In this document: one piece after another, positions 1 through 12,200 of the stretch
Layout: each line of letters opens with the position of its first letter
Numbering within the stretch: the first letter of the stretch is position 1
DNA from: Mastigias papua
Taxonomy: Eukaryota; Cnidaria; Scyphozoa; Rhizostomeae; Mastigiidae
Length of the DNA stretch: 64,000 nucleotides
Direction: 5' to 3'
Assembly (NCBI GenBank): GCA_964019165.1
Contig: OZ025269.1
Location: forward strand, 339,501 to 403,500
Translations under genes and position numbers: made by a program
Notes under the pieces: generated by a model
What the model saw: the letters and a program-made list of their open reading frames with translations, nothing else
Databases searched by the model: none
What the model was told of the DNA's origin: nothing

Positions 1-62
1 TTTTAATGGAGCCTTATTCGGTTCTCAAGATAGAAATTAAAAATAGAACTAAATAATTTCAG

Positions 63-3000
63 GCCAGAGCAGTGAATCAATTGAATCAGAGCATTCAGAT
101 TTCAACAATACACATGAGTTAGAGGTAAAATTCCTTCTTCTAATTTAAATTGTCATTTATTCCATTAAGTTTTGTTAAGTTAAATGATCCATTATTTGAG
201 ATGAAATTTCAAACAAATGTTTTGTCTTGTCTAAGTGAGCTTTGAAGTTAATTTCGCCTTATTGCTACAAGTTATGTAATGTCACTGTATGAAAGATAAA
301 AGATATTTCTGGTCTTGTACCTATAAATATATAATTTTTCTGCATTTTTTTCGAACAGCTATAATGCATTGTTTCTTCAGCAAATGCATTCATTTTCATT
401 TGCAGCTAAATCTCGACACAAAGATTCATAGAACATTTTTATTTAATCTTATTCCCTGACAATATTTTGAGCTGCTTTGTAAGTGCGTTTTTGAGGCTAT
501 CCCATTTTATTTAAAATTAGATAATTCTTTACAAATTTTCCAATACGTTGAGAATTTTTGCTTTTTGACTACTACTGCTTATATGCTAAACAGATATTCA
601 CCTCGCCTACACGAATTAGGCCAATCAGAAAGCAGAACGAATGTCTTTTCATTGGAAGGAGAATATACAATGCATGGAAAAATAATGGCAGTGTAAAAGG
701 GAAATAACAAAATTGAAAAACCAAAGAGTTTTGTTGATAAACTAGTTAAATTTAAATGTACGTTCTTAATAGGATAGTGGGATGAATACACTGACATTAG
801 AAGAGGACATAATTTTGAAGGGGAAACTTGATATGTAAGTCACATTGCTGAATAAACTAATAAAGTTGACTATAATAATACTTAAATTAATTGCATATTT
901 TGATAAAATTGCAACTGCCAGCCATGATTGATAAGGTAGTCAACTGATTGCTAATATTGTAGTAGATGATGGAAGTTGATGGGACATACTAAGAGAACTC
1001 ATTGACAAATTTCTTGCTGTTGCTCCACGATCAAGTTTTGATATTTGATTTGTGTCCCAGGAAAGTTAATCTTCATTATTATCTTCACCACCACCATCAT
1101 CATCATCTTCATCATTACCTTCCTCATCATTGTCACATCTTCATAGAATTATCTTTTGTTTTTTATCATTACAAGTTGCAAATAAATCTGACACTCGTTG
1201 AAATACATAATAGCGGGAAGTTCATTCCCTTATGTCAATTGTGACACAATTTCTGTGGTTTGATTTTCAATCAAGTACTTTTAAATAGCTTGTGATATTG
1301 TTTTCTGTTATCCTCTTAGATGCGACTTAGCTGGTAGTGAACGACTCGGCAAGACTTTGGCTGAAGGAGTCCGTCTTTCAGAAGCAAAGCATATTAATTC
1401 ATCACTTCTTGAGTTGGGGTAATTTTTACTGTTTAAGTTGGAATTTGATTTAATCGTGAGAAAAACTCTTCTCTCTTCGAAAGTTCTATGTAGCATTTGC
1501 ATGGATGAAATTATGGCTGTTTACTATAGCTATTTTTATTGCGTTTGTTTTTACTTTTTACTTCTGTGTATTACGTTTAAATATTGCAGCGCAATTAGAT
1601 ACCTTACATTTCACACTTTACTTTATGTAACTCTCGAGGATAGTATTTATGGCACACCTTGTGGCATTTGCAGTTATTCTTACTGTTTGATTTAGCCAAT
1701 TAGCAAAAATTTGATAGATTTAATTTTAATGACGTAATTTTACCTTTATTACAGGAATGTTATCTATGCGTTATCAGAAGGCACAAGGAGGCATATCCCA
1801 TTTCGAAATTCCACTCTCACTCGTTTACTCCAGGAATGCCTTGGTCCACAGTGCAGAACAAGTTTTATTGTAAGTTTACTAATGCATGTTCTTTTCTCAC
1901 AGCTCAAAATAAGCAGCATTGTGGCTGATAAGAAAGTTGAAGATTTAACGGAATGGTTTACAGGTTTATTTTCCCATAGGTTTGCGTTGCTCCAACGGCA
2001 AGTGAAGCTTATGAAACAAGATGTAGTTTGAATTTTGGGACGCGGGCTAGAAATATAACAAACAAAGAGAGGTTGATTCTAAATGTTGAGGTTTGTAGAG
2101 GTTTTGGTTAATTTTGGCAAGAGAACTGTATGAAAATAGATCACAAAATGGATAAATTGATTGACAAGCTAAAATTAAAAAGTGAGGAAGTATATCATAG
2201 TTAACAATATTCATTTTCCAGAAAGTGTTGTTGTTGTTCAGTGATTTATCCCTTTCTATGCTTACTTTGTCTTTTAGATAACATTTTTATATCTAAGTAA
2301 AACTAATCAATATTAATTAGCTGCAGAATACCATTCTAACAAATACTGGCATGAATTATTAAATTAGGATATGTTCACAAGAGAGGTTTGTAGTTATGAG
2401 AGATTCATATATTGTGACGTATCTCCTTTTCAAGCGACGATTCTAAGATACAATTTTCATGGCAATTACAGGTAGATTACAAAATCCTTGCAAAGCGTTT
2501 ATCAAGAAGAATCGAATGCCTTGGTATGTGATCTGTGTTCCCAACATCTGTTGAAAAATAATGGTCTAGTCCAAATCATTTACGCAGATAGGCTGTTCAA
2601 AATCGATAGGAAATTGAATATTGTTATTCATAGTTAGTCTTTATTTCTGTATATATTTATTACTTTTTATTTTTTGATGCTGCAAGCAACCATTCATTTA
2701 GTTTTGCAAGGAAATGCCCCTTACATTTGAGATTGGAACTGAAAGTACTTTTTATTTCAGAAAAGGAATTAGGGAGATCAGGGGATCCGAAAGAAGATAT
2801 TTTATCAAATTCAGCACTTTTGGTGTCTGTGACAGTTCATACACAGGTGAGTATATCGCTGATTACTTATATTCATTTCACACTGTTAGTATCCATCGAT
2901 AATTTGCTAGAAGCAATTAATACTTTGATGTGTTAACGTACTTTAATGTATTAATACTTTGATGTATTATTGGTACTATAATGATATGTGTTTATAAATA

Positions 3001-6000
3001 CAGCCCGTTACTTTTTCATTTATGATACCAAAGTTTTTTCATGAGATTCAAAATTCATTGCTATATTTCTTTTCATTCCTTCACCATTCAGTTGATAATT
3101 TTATTGTACTAGACGGACACAACACTTGGGGAACATCATGTCGACGACAGCAAAATGAATAAATTTCCACAACTTGAAATAATTACGATCTCAGAATTAA
3201 TGACGTCACTCTGGGATAACTTCCAGGAAAGATCAGAAGTTGATAAAGCACTATTTCCTAATGATATCATGACAAATTCATTGTGTGAGCTTTTGGACAT
3301 TGTTGCCCAGCAGCATCAGGTGAACACACTTGCAGAGGATCATTGGGCCGAAGCAGACATTAAACAGCTACTCAAAGATTCTATGGAGGACATAGATCTT
3401 CTAAAGCAATCACTTGATAATGAGGCAGGTGCCTCGTTTCCAAGGAATGATACCATAAAGTACATTGAATTCATTTGCAACCAGTTTAATGAGAGGTGTA
3501 CTGTAATGGAACAAGATATGCATTATTGCGTGGAAAAGTTTCAAGATGTTATTAAATTCAAAGACGGTGAGGTTTTATTAGCTTTTTATTTGATTTTCTT
3601 ATACTCATTTCTGTCTTCCTGCAATGGCATCGGCTGTTAATTTTCAAACATTTAGAAAATTTCATAATGTTGTATGTATAGAAATATAATATCTTTTTTA
3701 GAATTCATCATTTTCGTGTCCACGACATTGTTTTCTTTACTGAATAACTGTTGAAGGTCTTTTTAGCGTATGAAATAATCTTGTACTTGCATAAACTTAA
3801 AATCAAACAATATTGCTTTTAATACGGTAGTAATAAACTTTTTCATAGATTCATCATTACATGAAAAACTCAAGCAACTCATTGAATTTCTTGATAACAA
3901 TCGTGATGGAGGTAATAGAACGATTTTGCTTTTAATATTTTAATTTAGGAGAACCATCGAAATTGGACTTTTGCAAATAGAATGTCATGCTCTGCAATGT
4001 AAAAGTCTTAATAAAAGCTTTGTACTTTTGATGTAAAGCTGAATGAAAAGTTTTTTGAATCTGCATCTCATAATATGGAGACAGATAATATTTAGTGAAA
4101 AATATTTATGTTCATAATATAGTTTTGTGGCAGTCAAAAATAAAACTGGGAAGGTACATTCTACTTTTAGATATATCTGATTTGGTAAGACACATTTCAT
4201 CGGGATATGATGTTGAATTTATATCTTGGTTGAGTAGCGCCCAAATGACACTTCGATTCATTGCTGTACTTCTGAAGATGAGCATCAAAATGAATGTACT
4301 GAAAATGGACTCTTGTGATGCATTAAAGAATGAGAATGATGGTGACGTATTGAATGAAACATTTGATAGTATCACTTCCATCAATGATGAATCTACTATG
4401 GAGGAGCTTGACAGTAGCTGCGCCAATTTTAATGATCATGGCATGAGAATGACACATGATGATATATATGCGCAATCATCAACACCTAAGCGAGGCCATT
4501 ATTTACCATTATGGATACAGAATCAACTGTACAACACCAGCAGGGTTAATCCTTCTTTTAACGCCAGAGATACGATATATGGTAAAAGTATTGGATTTAA
4601 AGGGCAAGGTGGTTATTACGAAGAGATGTGCAGTAATTTGAGTGAAAGCCTGGCAGTAGATGCAACTGATTTTGATAGTATTGATGGATCTTTAGATGAT
4701 TTAGAGATGACTCATGAAGAACGGTTAAAGTACAGAAGATCTTTAGACAACAATGTTATAAAGCTGGAAGAGAAATGCGAACTACTTGAAGATAAGAATT
4801 CAAAGCTGCGAAGAACATTGAATGTTATAATGAAAGAAAATAAAGATTTGAACGAAAAACTGCGAGTAACAGAAATAGAGAAATCGAAAATGACAAGAGA
4901 CACACAGGAATTAGATCACAAAATTCAAATGATCATTGCTGCTAAAAGAACAGTTGAAAGCAGTTTAAGTGATGTGACTGAAGAAAAAGCAAGGATTGAA
5001 AAAGAATTGAGAAGAATTTATTCCGAAATTGAACAAAGTGAAATTGACTGTAATGGATTAAGACGACAAATTTCAATGAAAGATGATGAAAATGAGTCTT
5101 TGCGACAGCAGATAGTTCAAATGCGAACTGAAATAGCAGCATCAAATGCCGAGAGAGACTCTTTAAGTAAGCAAGCTGACGAAACACAGGAAAAATGCAG
5201 ATTTGCCGAAAAAGAGTTGGAAGAAGTGACGAAAGAGCACGAATCAATGATCAATAAGATACAAGGGCTGTGCAGAATGTTAGGAAAGGCATTGGAAAGA
5301 GCCGAGATAGAAGAGAGTCCTAGTGAGCAGCGAAGGAGCAGCCATGATGGAGAGGCAACATTCGAAACGGAGTTGTTTGTTGCTATTGAAAACAATATCA
5401 GAATAGAAGGACTTGTAAATGACGTGAAAGAACAACTAGTTGTAATGATTGGTGAAAATGAGAAGAGTCTTAAGAACAGTAGCGAGAAGGGAAAAAGAGA
5501 AAAATTAAGAATTGTGGAACCAAGTAAAGTTGAGAAGGTATGCAGAAGGAAAGGATTTCAAGCAAATCGAAATGGTGATACAAAAGCAAGCACTCTTCGG
5601 AGAGCTAAATCGTTACGCTCCGAGAGAAAACCTACAATTTGTAGTAAAGAAGGAGATGTTGTTCCTAGAGGATCAAAAATAAAGGAATTGATGAATGAAA
5701 AACTGAAGATTGAAAATGATTACAAAGAGTTGATAAAGCAGAATGAGAAAAATGAGGAGGAATTGAAAACTACAAAAACACAGATTGACATGTTAGTAAA
5801 AGAATGTGGAATCCTTGATCATCAACTTGCAAGTATGAGGAAACAGGTTGGACATGAAGGAAAGTTTGATTCAGAAGCATGTAATCTGTCGAGAAGTCAA
5901 GAAAGCACATTGTTTCTACGAACAAAGGAAATCAATGAGCTTGGAGAAACACAAGAAGAAATGAGGAAAAGCTTAGAAATGTCACAAAATAAAATTGGAG

Positions 6001-6434
6001 ATTTAGAATCAGAATTGGCGATGAGCAAGGACAAAAATTCAGCGACAAAGCGTCATGCGAGAGAACTCGAACGGAAACATGAAACATTGAAGAAAGAACT
6101 GCACCACTATGAGACTCAAAGTTACAATCAAAATATTGAGAACACCAGGCTTAGAGATCACGTGATACAGTTAAGTCAAGAACTGAGCAGAGAGCAACAA
6201 AGAGTAGAGCAACTTACCAGCAAATTATCCACTACGAAGGAGAAAAACGCAACTCAGGTTCGAAAATTGGAATGTGAAATGATGAAGTGCGTGAAAAAGC
6301 TGGACCGATATAGAGAGAGAGAAAAAGAAAGAAGACAACAGTTTAAAAGATTTGAATCGAATACAAAAGATTCTTCTGAAGCTGATAGTGGCCTTGTTCC
6401 TGATCAAAGTGACGAGGTTATAGACTTGACTTAG
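63..6434 (+). CDS. Kinesin-like motor protein, 3' part of gene (5' exons outside window)
   Basis: Exons I infer: 63-124, 773-834, 1320-1418, 1755-1869, 1980-2090, 2472-2523, 2761-2846, 3113-3566, 3849-3911, 4171-6434. All phases agree and give about 1121 residues up to TAG. The motor part shows switch II (DLAGSER), the alpha-4 region (HINSSLLELGNVIYAL), HIPFRNSTLTRLLQECLG and a closing LNFGTRARNITN. These are kinesin signatures for ATP-dependent movement on microtubules. The P-loop and switch I exons must lie left of base 1. A neck reading DYKILAKRL follows. The large last exon encodes two long heptad coiled coils (roughly 4720-5310 and 5670-6340) joined by a basic Ser/Arg linker. The protein ends in DEVIDLT, which looks like a SUMO-interacting motif. 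About 40 residues are inserted before the switch II strand. The acceptor at 4171 was chosen because it is the phase-compatible one with a pyrimidine tract. An AATAAA lies at 6731. The kinesin subfamily is unresolved. Kinesin identity is firm; the exon borders are good but unproven. Confidence 0.88.
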
Positions 6435-9030
6435 TCTCTTCCAAAATTTTGTTTGCAATGTCAGTCTTTCTGTTTGTAGAGAGTAATTCGGTATAGAGAG
6501 CTATATTAGTTAGAGAGTTATCTCATATCAAACGTGAAGCAGACAATAGAGCAGGGCTGGTGTCCGCACCTTCATCTCCCAATTGATTGATCATTTACGA
6601 AAGAAACTTTGTAAATGAATCAGAAATGATGACCTTCTGGCCAGAATGGAAGAAAAAACATTTCATAACGTCACACGAAATACATAAAGATATATGCGCT
6701 ATAATTTCCTTTTGATTACATAAAGGCGATAATAAAGAATTTGCATCTAAATTTACAAAGTAAAGCAAAAGAGCAATATCTAATAAGAGTATAAAAGCAA
6801 AATTATTGCCTTCATAATTTAGATAGAATTAATTGGTTTGTCACCATTTTATGTTTGAAATGATATTGTTTAATTAATTTTAACATTGATTTTGTAATTA
6901 CTTTTCAATTTTAAAATTCTTCAAGAATTTATAAACTTAAGGCTTATTCTAGTTAAAATTAAAATTTGTGCGGTAAATATTAAATTTAATTCAAGCTGAA
7001 TTCGATGTTATGAATATATATGAATAAGATCTTGCTTATTTGAATGGCCTATTTCTTGAATATAGTTTAAGATATTTAAAATTTCTATCATTTAATGCCA
7101 TTTTGTTTCTAGCAAAGATGATAGGATTTTCTTGTCGAGATCTTTTATGTAGTTGGGATGCTACAAGTAAATTAAATATTCCTCGAAGGAGCGGGAACAT
7201 TCTTTTAACGTACTGAAAGCCTTTTTCATCCGACAGTTGTCACAGTATGAAACGTCGGATAGCGACTGAAAGGTGAACCAAAATGTATAGCCAGATGCAG
7301 ATACACGTGATATGATGAATAATGTGCCCAGTTAGCCGTATGATTGGCCACTTGGCACCTATTCACCATTGTTTACTTGAAGAGTCCAAGTGAGAAAATG
7401 AACTGCTTTTGGTTTCACAAAAGCTTGTTTTACTTGTCAAGTAACTTAAATCACAAAAAATTATTCTTAAATCAGTTTCTTCAAGAGAAAAGGAAGAAGT
7501 TTTGCCATTAATTTATTCAGTTTGTAGACATATAGTCTCCCAAGAGGATGAATTCTTGAAACTTCTAATCAGCCGACTTTTGTTAGACTTTTTTTCACTC
7601 TCCATATTGGGCAAGTATTCATGAAACTAAATTATTCAAAAGCCAAGATCTTTCAAAGATGAAATTTGGCAGAGAAATCCTGAGAGACTTTGGTTAACTG
7701 CAAATAATCAAACAATGCTTTTCGAGCAGTTAACTTGCCTGATGCCATCTCATGGGAGACAAACGTTTTTTCTCCCTTTTCTGTGCAATGTGCAATTGTT
7801 TCTTTGACAAAAGGCTTTTGTAAACGTAATATCCTTACACATACTATTAATACAAGCACAGTTTAGGCCATTTTTGTCTATCAGCAACAAGCATGCTGAC
7901 TTGGGTTGTCAATTACTTTCTAAGGATTGGAGAGCTGTATTCGGAGTTGTCTTACAAATCATACTGACTTTTATTTTCCATGGCAAAGTAAACTTGCAGC
8001 CTAACGTACTTTGTCTTGTGCCTTGTCGGAACTTAGACTCCGGCTGTCATTTCAACTGCTTGGAATATTAGCCATAGTGTATGGAAATGAACTGTTTCAC
8101 TGTGGAGTTGTTCCTTTTGTGCTTTCGATGCAACGAATTGATATACATTCAAGAACTTTGAGAATTTTCTTGGTAAGTCATCCTGAGTTTGCACATTTTC
8201 TACTGGACTGTTAGTTGACTTTTTGAATTGGTTGATGTCTTAGCCACTATATTGTGGTGATGTTTAAAAACTAAAATTGGACTATCGTTTTTTTTAATTT
8301 TATCTAATTTATTTTGATTTATTCTCAACTCAGCTTTGTGACACTTCGTCAAAACGAGAAGTTTGCTTCTAAATCCTTCATAAAAACATGCATCATCAAA
8401 GTTATACACCAGTGGTTTTCTGAAAGACCAAAGGACCAATGATGATCAAATTCAAGGCCACGTGATTCTACGTAAATGTAAGTGGTCTCATTTTACCGGT
8501 TAATTTCCGCCCTTTCACATTTATTCCGCATCTCTTGTTTTACGTTCAAGCCTCCCGCATCTCTTGTTTTACGATGGAAATATGTTGGAGCTTCTCGCCT
8601 TTGCAAATGACACCATCATTAATAAAAGACTTCTCTCAAAATGAACGAATGTATTTGACGCAAATCAATCTTACAAAAGTGTCGTTCATGCGACAGGTAT
8701 TTTGCTCGTCGTGACCTTCTGTTAAGAAATCATCTCCTACGTTGCCAGGGGGTGTACTGTCTCTTTAATCCTTCACAGATATTTGCATGATAAAGCGTTT
8801 GCATGGGTTAGTTTCAGTTCCTGTTCATACTGAAAAATCTGCATCATATTTAAATGAATACATTGTGGTGATTTGGAAGTATAATATAAAGGGTGTATTA
8901 TTTGAAAGAATCAGCTTGAAAAAGGAGTCAACATCTAGCAAAACTTTACTTTCAATAAATATAAATAAATATTATATAAAAATAAAAACTCACCCAGTGA
9001 AACTTATTTACTACGCAATAATTAGACTTA
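6435..9030. other. Intergenic stretch between convergent genes
   Basis: This lies between the 3' ends of the kinesin (plus) and the TPR gene (minus). It holds the kinesin 3' UTR with AATAAA at 6731-6736, one diverged copy of the hammerhead-bearing repeat (7185-7402), and a 19-bp direct repeat (CCGCATCTCTTGTTTTACG) at 8526-8544 and 8555-8573. The short open frames at 7653-8440 have no family features and I do not call them genes. Confidence 0.5.
7185..7402 (-). repeat. Dispersed hammerhead-type repeat, copy 1 (core decayed)
   Basis: On the minus strand this matches the repeat at 35811-36333 over most of its length, from the CTCACTTGGACTCTTCAAGT side to the ATGTTCCCGCTC side. The ribozyme position is 7209-7249. 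Stem I survives (CATACT with AGTACG) and stem III is perfect (AAAG with CTTT). The catalytic box reads GTGACAA instead of CTGANGA, so this copy should be dead. Confidence 0.6.
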
Positions 9031-9153
9031 ACCAGAATAGGTAATATACCTTAGAATGGATATATTAATTGACCAGAATGGATAATATACCTCAGAATGG
9101 GTATACTATTTAACCAGAATAGATAATGTACCTCTGAATAGGTGTATTAAATA
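9031..9153. repeat. Three tandem copies of a 41-bp unit
   Basis: Units begin at 9031, 9072 and 9113, each with ACCAGAAT. They keep the same order of short blocks (TAATATACC or TAATGTACC, AGAATGG or TGAATAGG). The array sits about 65 bp beyond the stop codon of the minus-strand TPR gene, so it may lie in that gene's 3' UTR. Confidence 0.75.
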
Positions 9154-9218
9154 GGGAAAATTGTAAATTCGAAATTACATCGAATAGAAAAACAAATGAC
9201 ATCTAAACAAAACTTTGA

Positions 9219-12200
9219 TTAGGTCCAACATTTGAACTTAAAAAATGCCTGTAGGTCTTGATCAGAAATGTCTTTGTTGTTCACCTCAGCATAAACTCTC
9301 ATTAAAACGTCAAATTTCATTTTTTCTTCTAAGATAGATACAGTCTTTTCAAGAGTTGACAGACCCATGATTTTGCCATATCCAATCATACTTGACTGCA
9401 AGCATGGATTATCAAAGTCTTCTGTCTTCACCAGCAGTCTAATGATTTCTTCATATAAATAGGCATCATCAAAGTTCCCATCGTTTTTGAAAGGATATTT
9501 ACTATAAACCTCAATTGCTTTAGTGGGCTCTTTTTGTGACAGCAGTTCACCTAGCTCAATATAAGAGTCATGAACATCAGGGGCTAAATGCATCACTTCT
9601 TGGTATAACTCTACTACTTCAGCCCAATGGCAAGTGTTCTGTAACCTTGATAATACTCTCGCAAGACCCAGTCTTGATTGGTAATTAACAGCATTCAACA
9701 CAACGCTATCTTTCTTTTTCTCATGTTGTATATCAGATTTTTCCTCAGTTTTGCTCGTCTGTCTTTTTAATTCCTTATCATCTTGTTTGTTTGCATCAGC
9801 TGTTTTAGAGCCATCAACTGTTGATTCCTTCAATGGCTTTTTGCCTGTAGTGCAACCTGTGTGATGAGTTGACACAGATTTGGTCAACTTTTGGCCTAGC
9901 AAGATAAAGAGTAAGTTTTCGAACAATTTGACAATGGCATAGATGTTTAGATGTGACAATAATCGGGGTTATTAATACTGCAAGAGAACCTATATGTCAA
10001 ATGCCAAAGATTGTCTACCAAAGTCATCTGATGTCTAAATGCAGCTATTCCAACTTGATGTCCTAATAATCTGAAATGTCAAGATCCACTGTCGTAAAAA
10101 ATTTTTCCTAAAACAGCTTGGCCCCAAAGGTATAAAAAAGCATTACCTGAGCTTTTCTTTGATACTCCACTCATGTTACTTCCTGTCTTGGGTGCAACAG
10201 TTTTCCTGCTACTATTAGTAGCTCCACCTCCTTTTGAGGTTGAGGTTAAAGGTGTTTTTGTTTGAACAGGCCTGCCTGCTTTCGTTTGATCTCAAGAATG
10301 AAAAAAGGATTATGCAGAAAAGATATGAAATAACTAAACATTCAAAAAAGATTATTAGGCAAAGAAAAGCTATAGAGAAAAATTATGTGATCGCAACCCT
10401 AGCTGTAGTAGTTAGTGTATTGTTGTTACTTAGCGTACCCCCTGTAATTTTGTGTTATTTTATGGTTTGTGATTAGTGTAATATTGGGAATGTCCGGAGC
10501 TAACGAATAACCTTTGACTAACAGAGTCTACACTAGAGAACATTAGAAAGACAAGCAAGTTCAACAGCACTAAATTTGCATTGAAATCACTGCTCCTACA
10601 GTTGACGATTCGGTAATGAAACATATGTTGAAACGTTACAAAAACGTTGAGAAATTATGACGAAACAACGCGCAGAATGAGTTTGCTAAAGGCCAATAAG
10701 TCTATTGATAGCCTTGGCTGTGAAAAATATAAAAGTTAGTTATGATTATAGTTTTTATGTTTACCTCTTTTCACAACAGTTGATGCTCTACTAGTGGTTT
10801 TCACTGCTTTTTCATTTTTTTGTGGTTGAAGTTTAGATTCAGTCTTTGGCTGTAAGTTCACTGATCTTTTTTGCGAATTTTCATGCCGTTTTTTCCACCA
10901 TATGGAATCATTAATCAAGGAAGGCTGCTCGTTTTCGGAAATTGATTTCCCTTCAAACTGAATGCTGGTTCGGTAGCTCTTCTGTGCTTCTTCCAAATAC
11001 ATTACACCATTATCCTTTTCATCACCGTGTGAATCACTTCCTTTTACCATACAATCATACAGTGCTAGTTGTGCGTCACCAAGGCGGTATAGGGCATGAG
11101 AATTAGATGGTATCAACATAACAGCCTCTTCCCACATCTAAATAATATTTTACTTTCACATAACTTCTAAATGGGTTTTGTCAATTTTGCCATACTCTAA
11201 ACTTACAAAAAGGAAGTGCAAATGAAAATACTCAAGCAAAGCAATAGAGCTAATTCGGTACAGAGAATATAGCAAAGTCCAACGAAATGCAAAATAAAGA
11301 ATTACAGAAATAAGAATACCATACATCTTTTTGCATTCGAAGGAGATCTGAGGTATTTGGAAGTTCGAATGCCTTTGATAATGCAGCCAGTCTTCCCCAA
11401 TGTTTAACGGCATCCTCCTTGTCCTTGAAAGAGTTTGCCAGTTGTGTCTCTATCTTGCAGAGTGAAAACTGTGCTCTTAAAGTGATCCATTGCAGTTGCC
11501 GATAAGTGCTCTTCTTGTGTTTGATGTTACACAGTATCTCAATACAAAGTTTGCTTGTTTCTCGAAACATCCCTACCAAGCATATCTTAAAATTAAGTCT
11601 TTATCAAAATCATATATGAAAAATGTTAAGTGTTGTCAATATATATATGAACAAATAAGATAAACACTACTCTACAATAGCTCATAAAGAAAAATAGACA
11701 CTATAGATAATATATACTGCAGAATGCAGGTATTTTCAGCTATTTTCCATATCAAACATCGGCAATACCATTCTCTGAAAAATGCGATAAAACCATTTTG
11801 CAGTTTACATACCTACGACCTTGTCCTTTTCCTTCTCAGTAGGAGATTCTTTTTCACTTAAGATGGTTGCTAGTTCAAGCATGCCTTCTAAGATTAGGAC
11901 ATTACTATGTCTAACAAATGTATTTGTACTGCATATCTGAGGCTGGGTCGCAGCACCTTCAAAGAGCATATACAAAATATAGTCAACCCCTTCTTGTAGG
12001 TAGTTCATTATTCTATCGGCTGGGCGATCTCGCTTGGAGTAGTACTTTGCGTATGCGAGGCCTAAGTAGAATCTACAAAAGAGCATGATTCATGCATGAA
12101 AAACTTGAAACTCACAGCAGTGAATTTCTCACAAAATAGTATTTTACCCTGGCAAATAAAAAGCTGAATGCGGTTCAAATTTCAAATCTACCTTGCTGCA

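Noticed and set aside
1002..1244. 80-codon frame with a His run
   Set aside because: It lies in a kinesin intron between well-supported exons and its His run is a CAC/CAT simple repeat.
4112..5395. Minus-strand open frames antisense to the kinesin tail
   Set aside because: Shadows of the coding strand; they contain only hydrophobic Ser/Phe-rich text mirrored from Lys/Glu codons.
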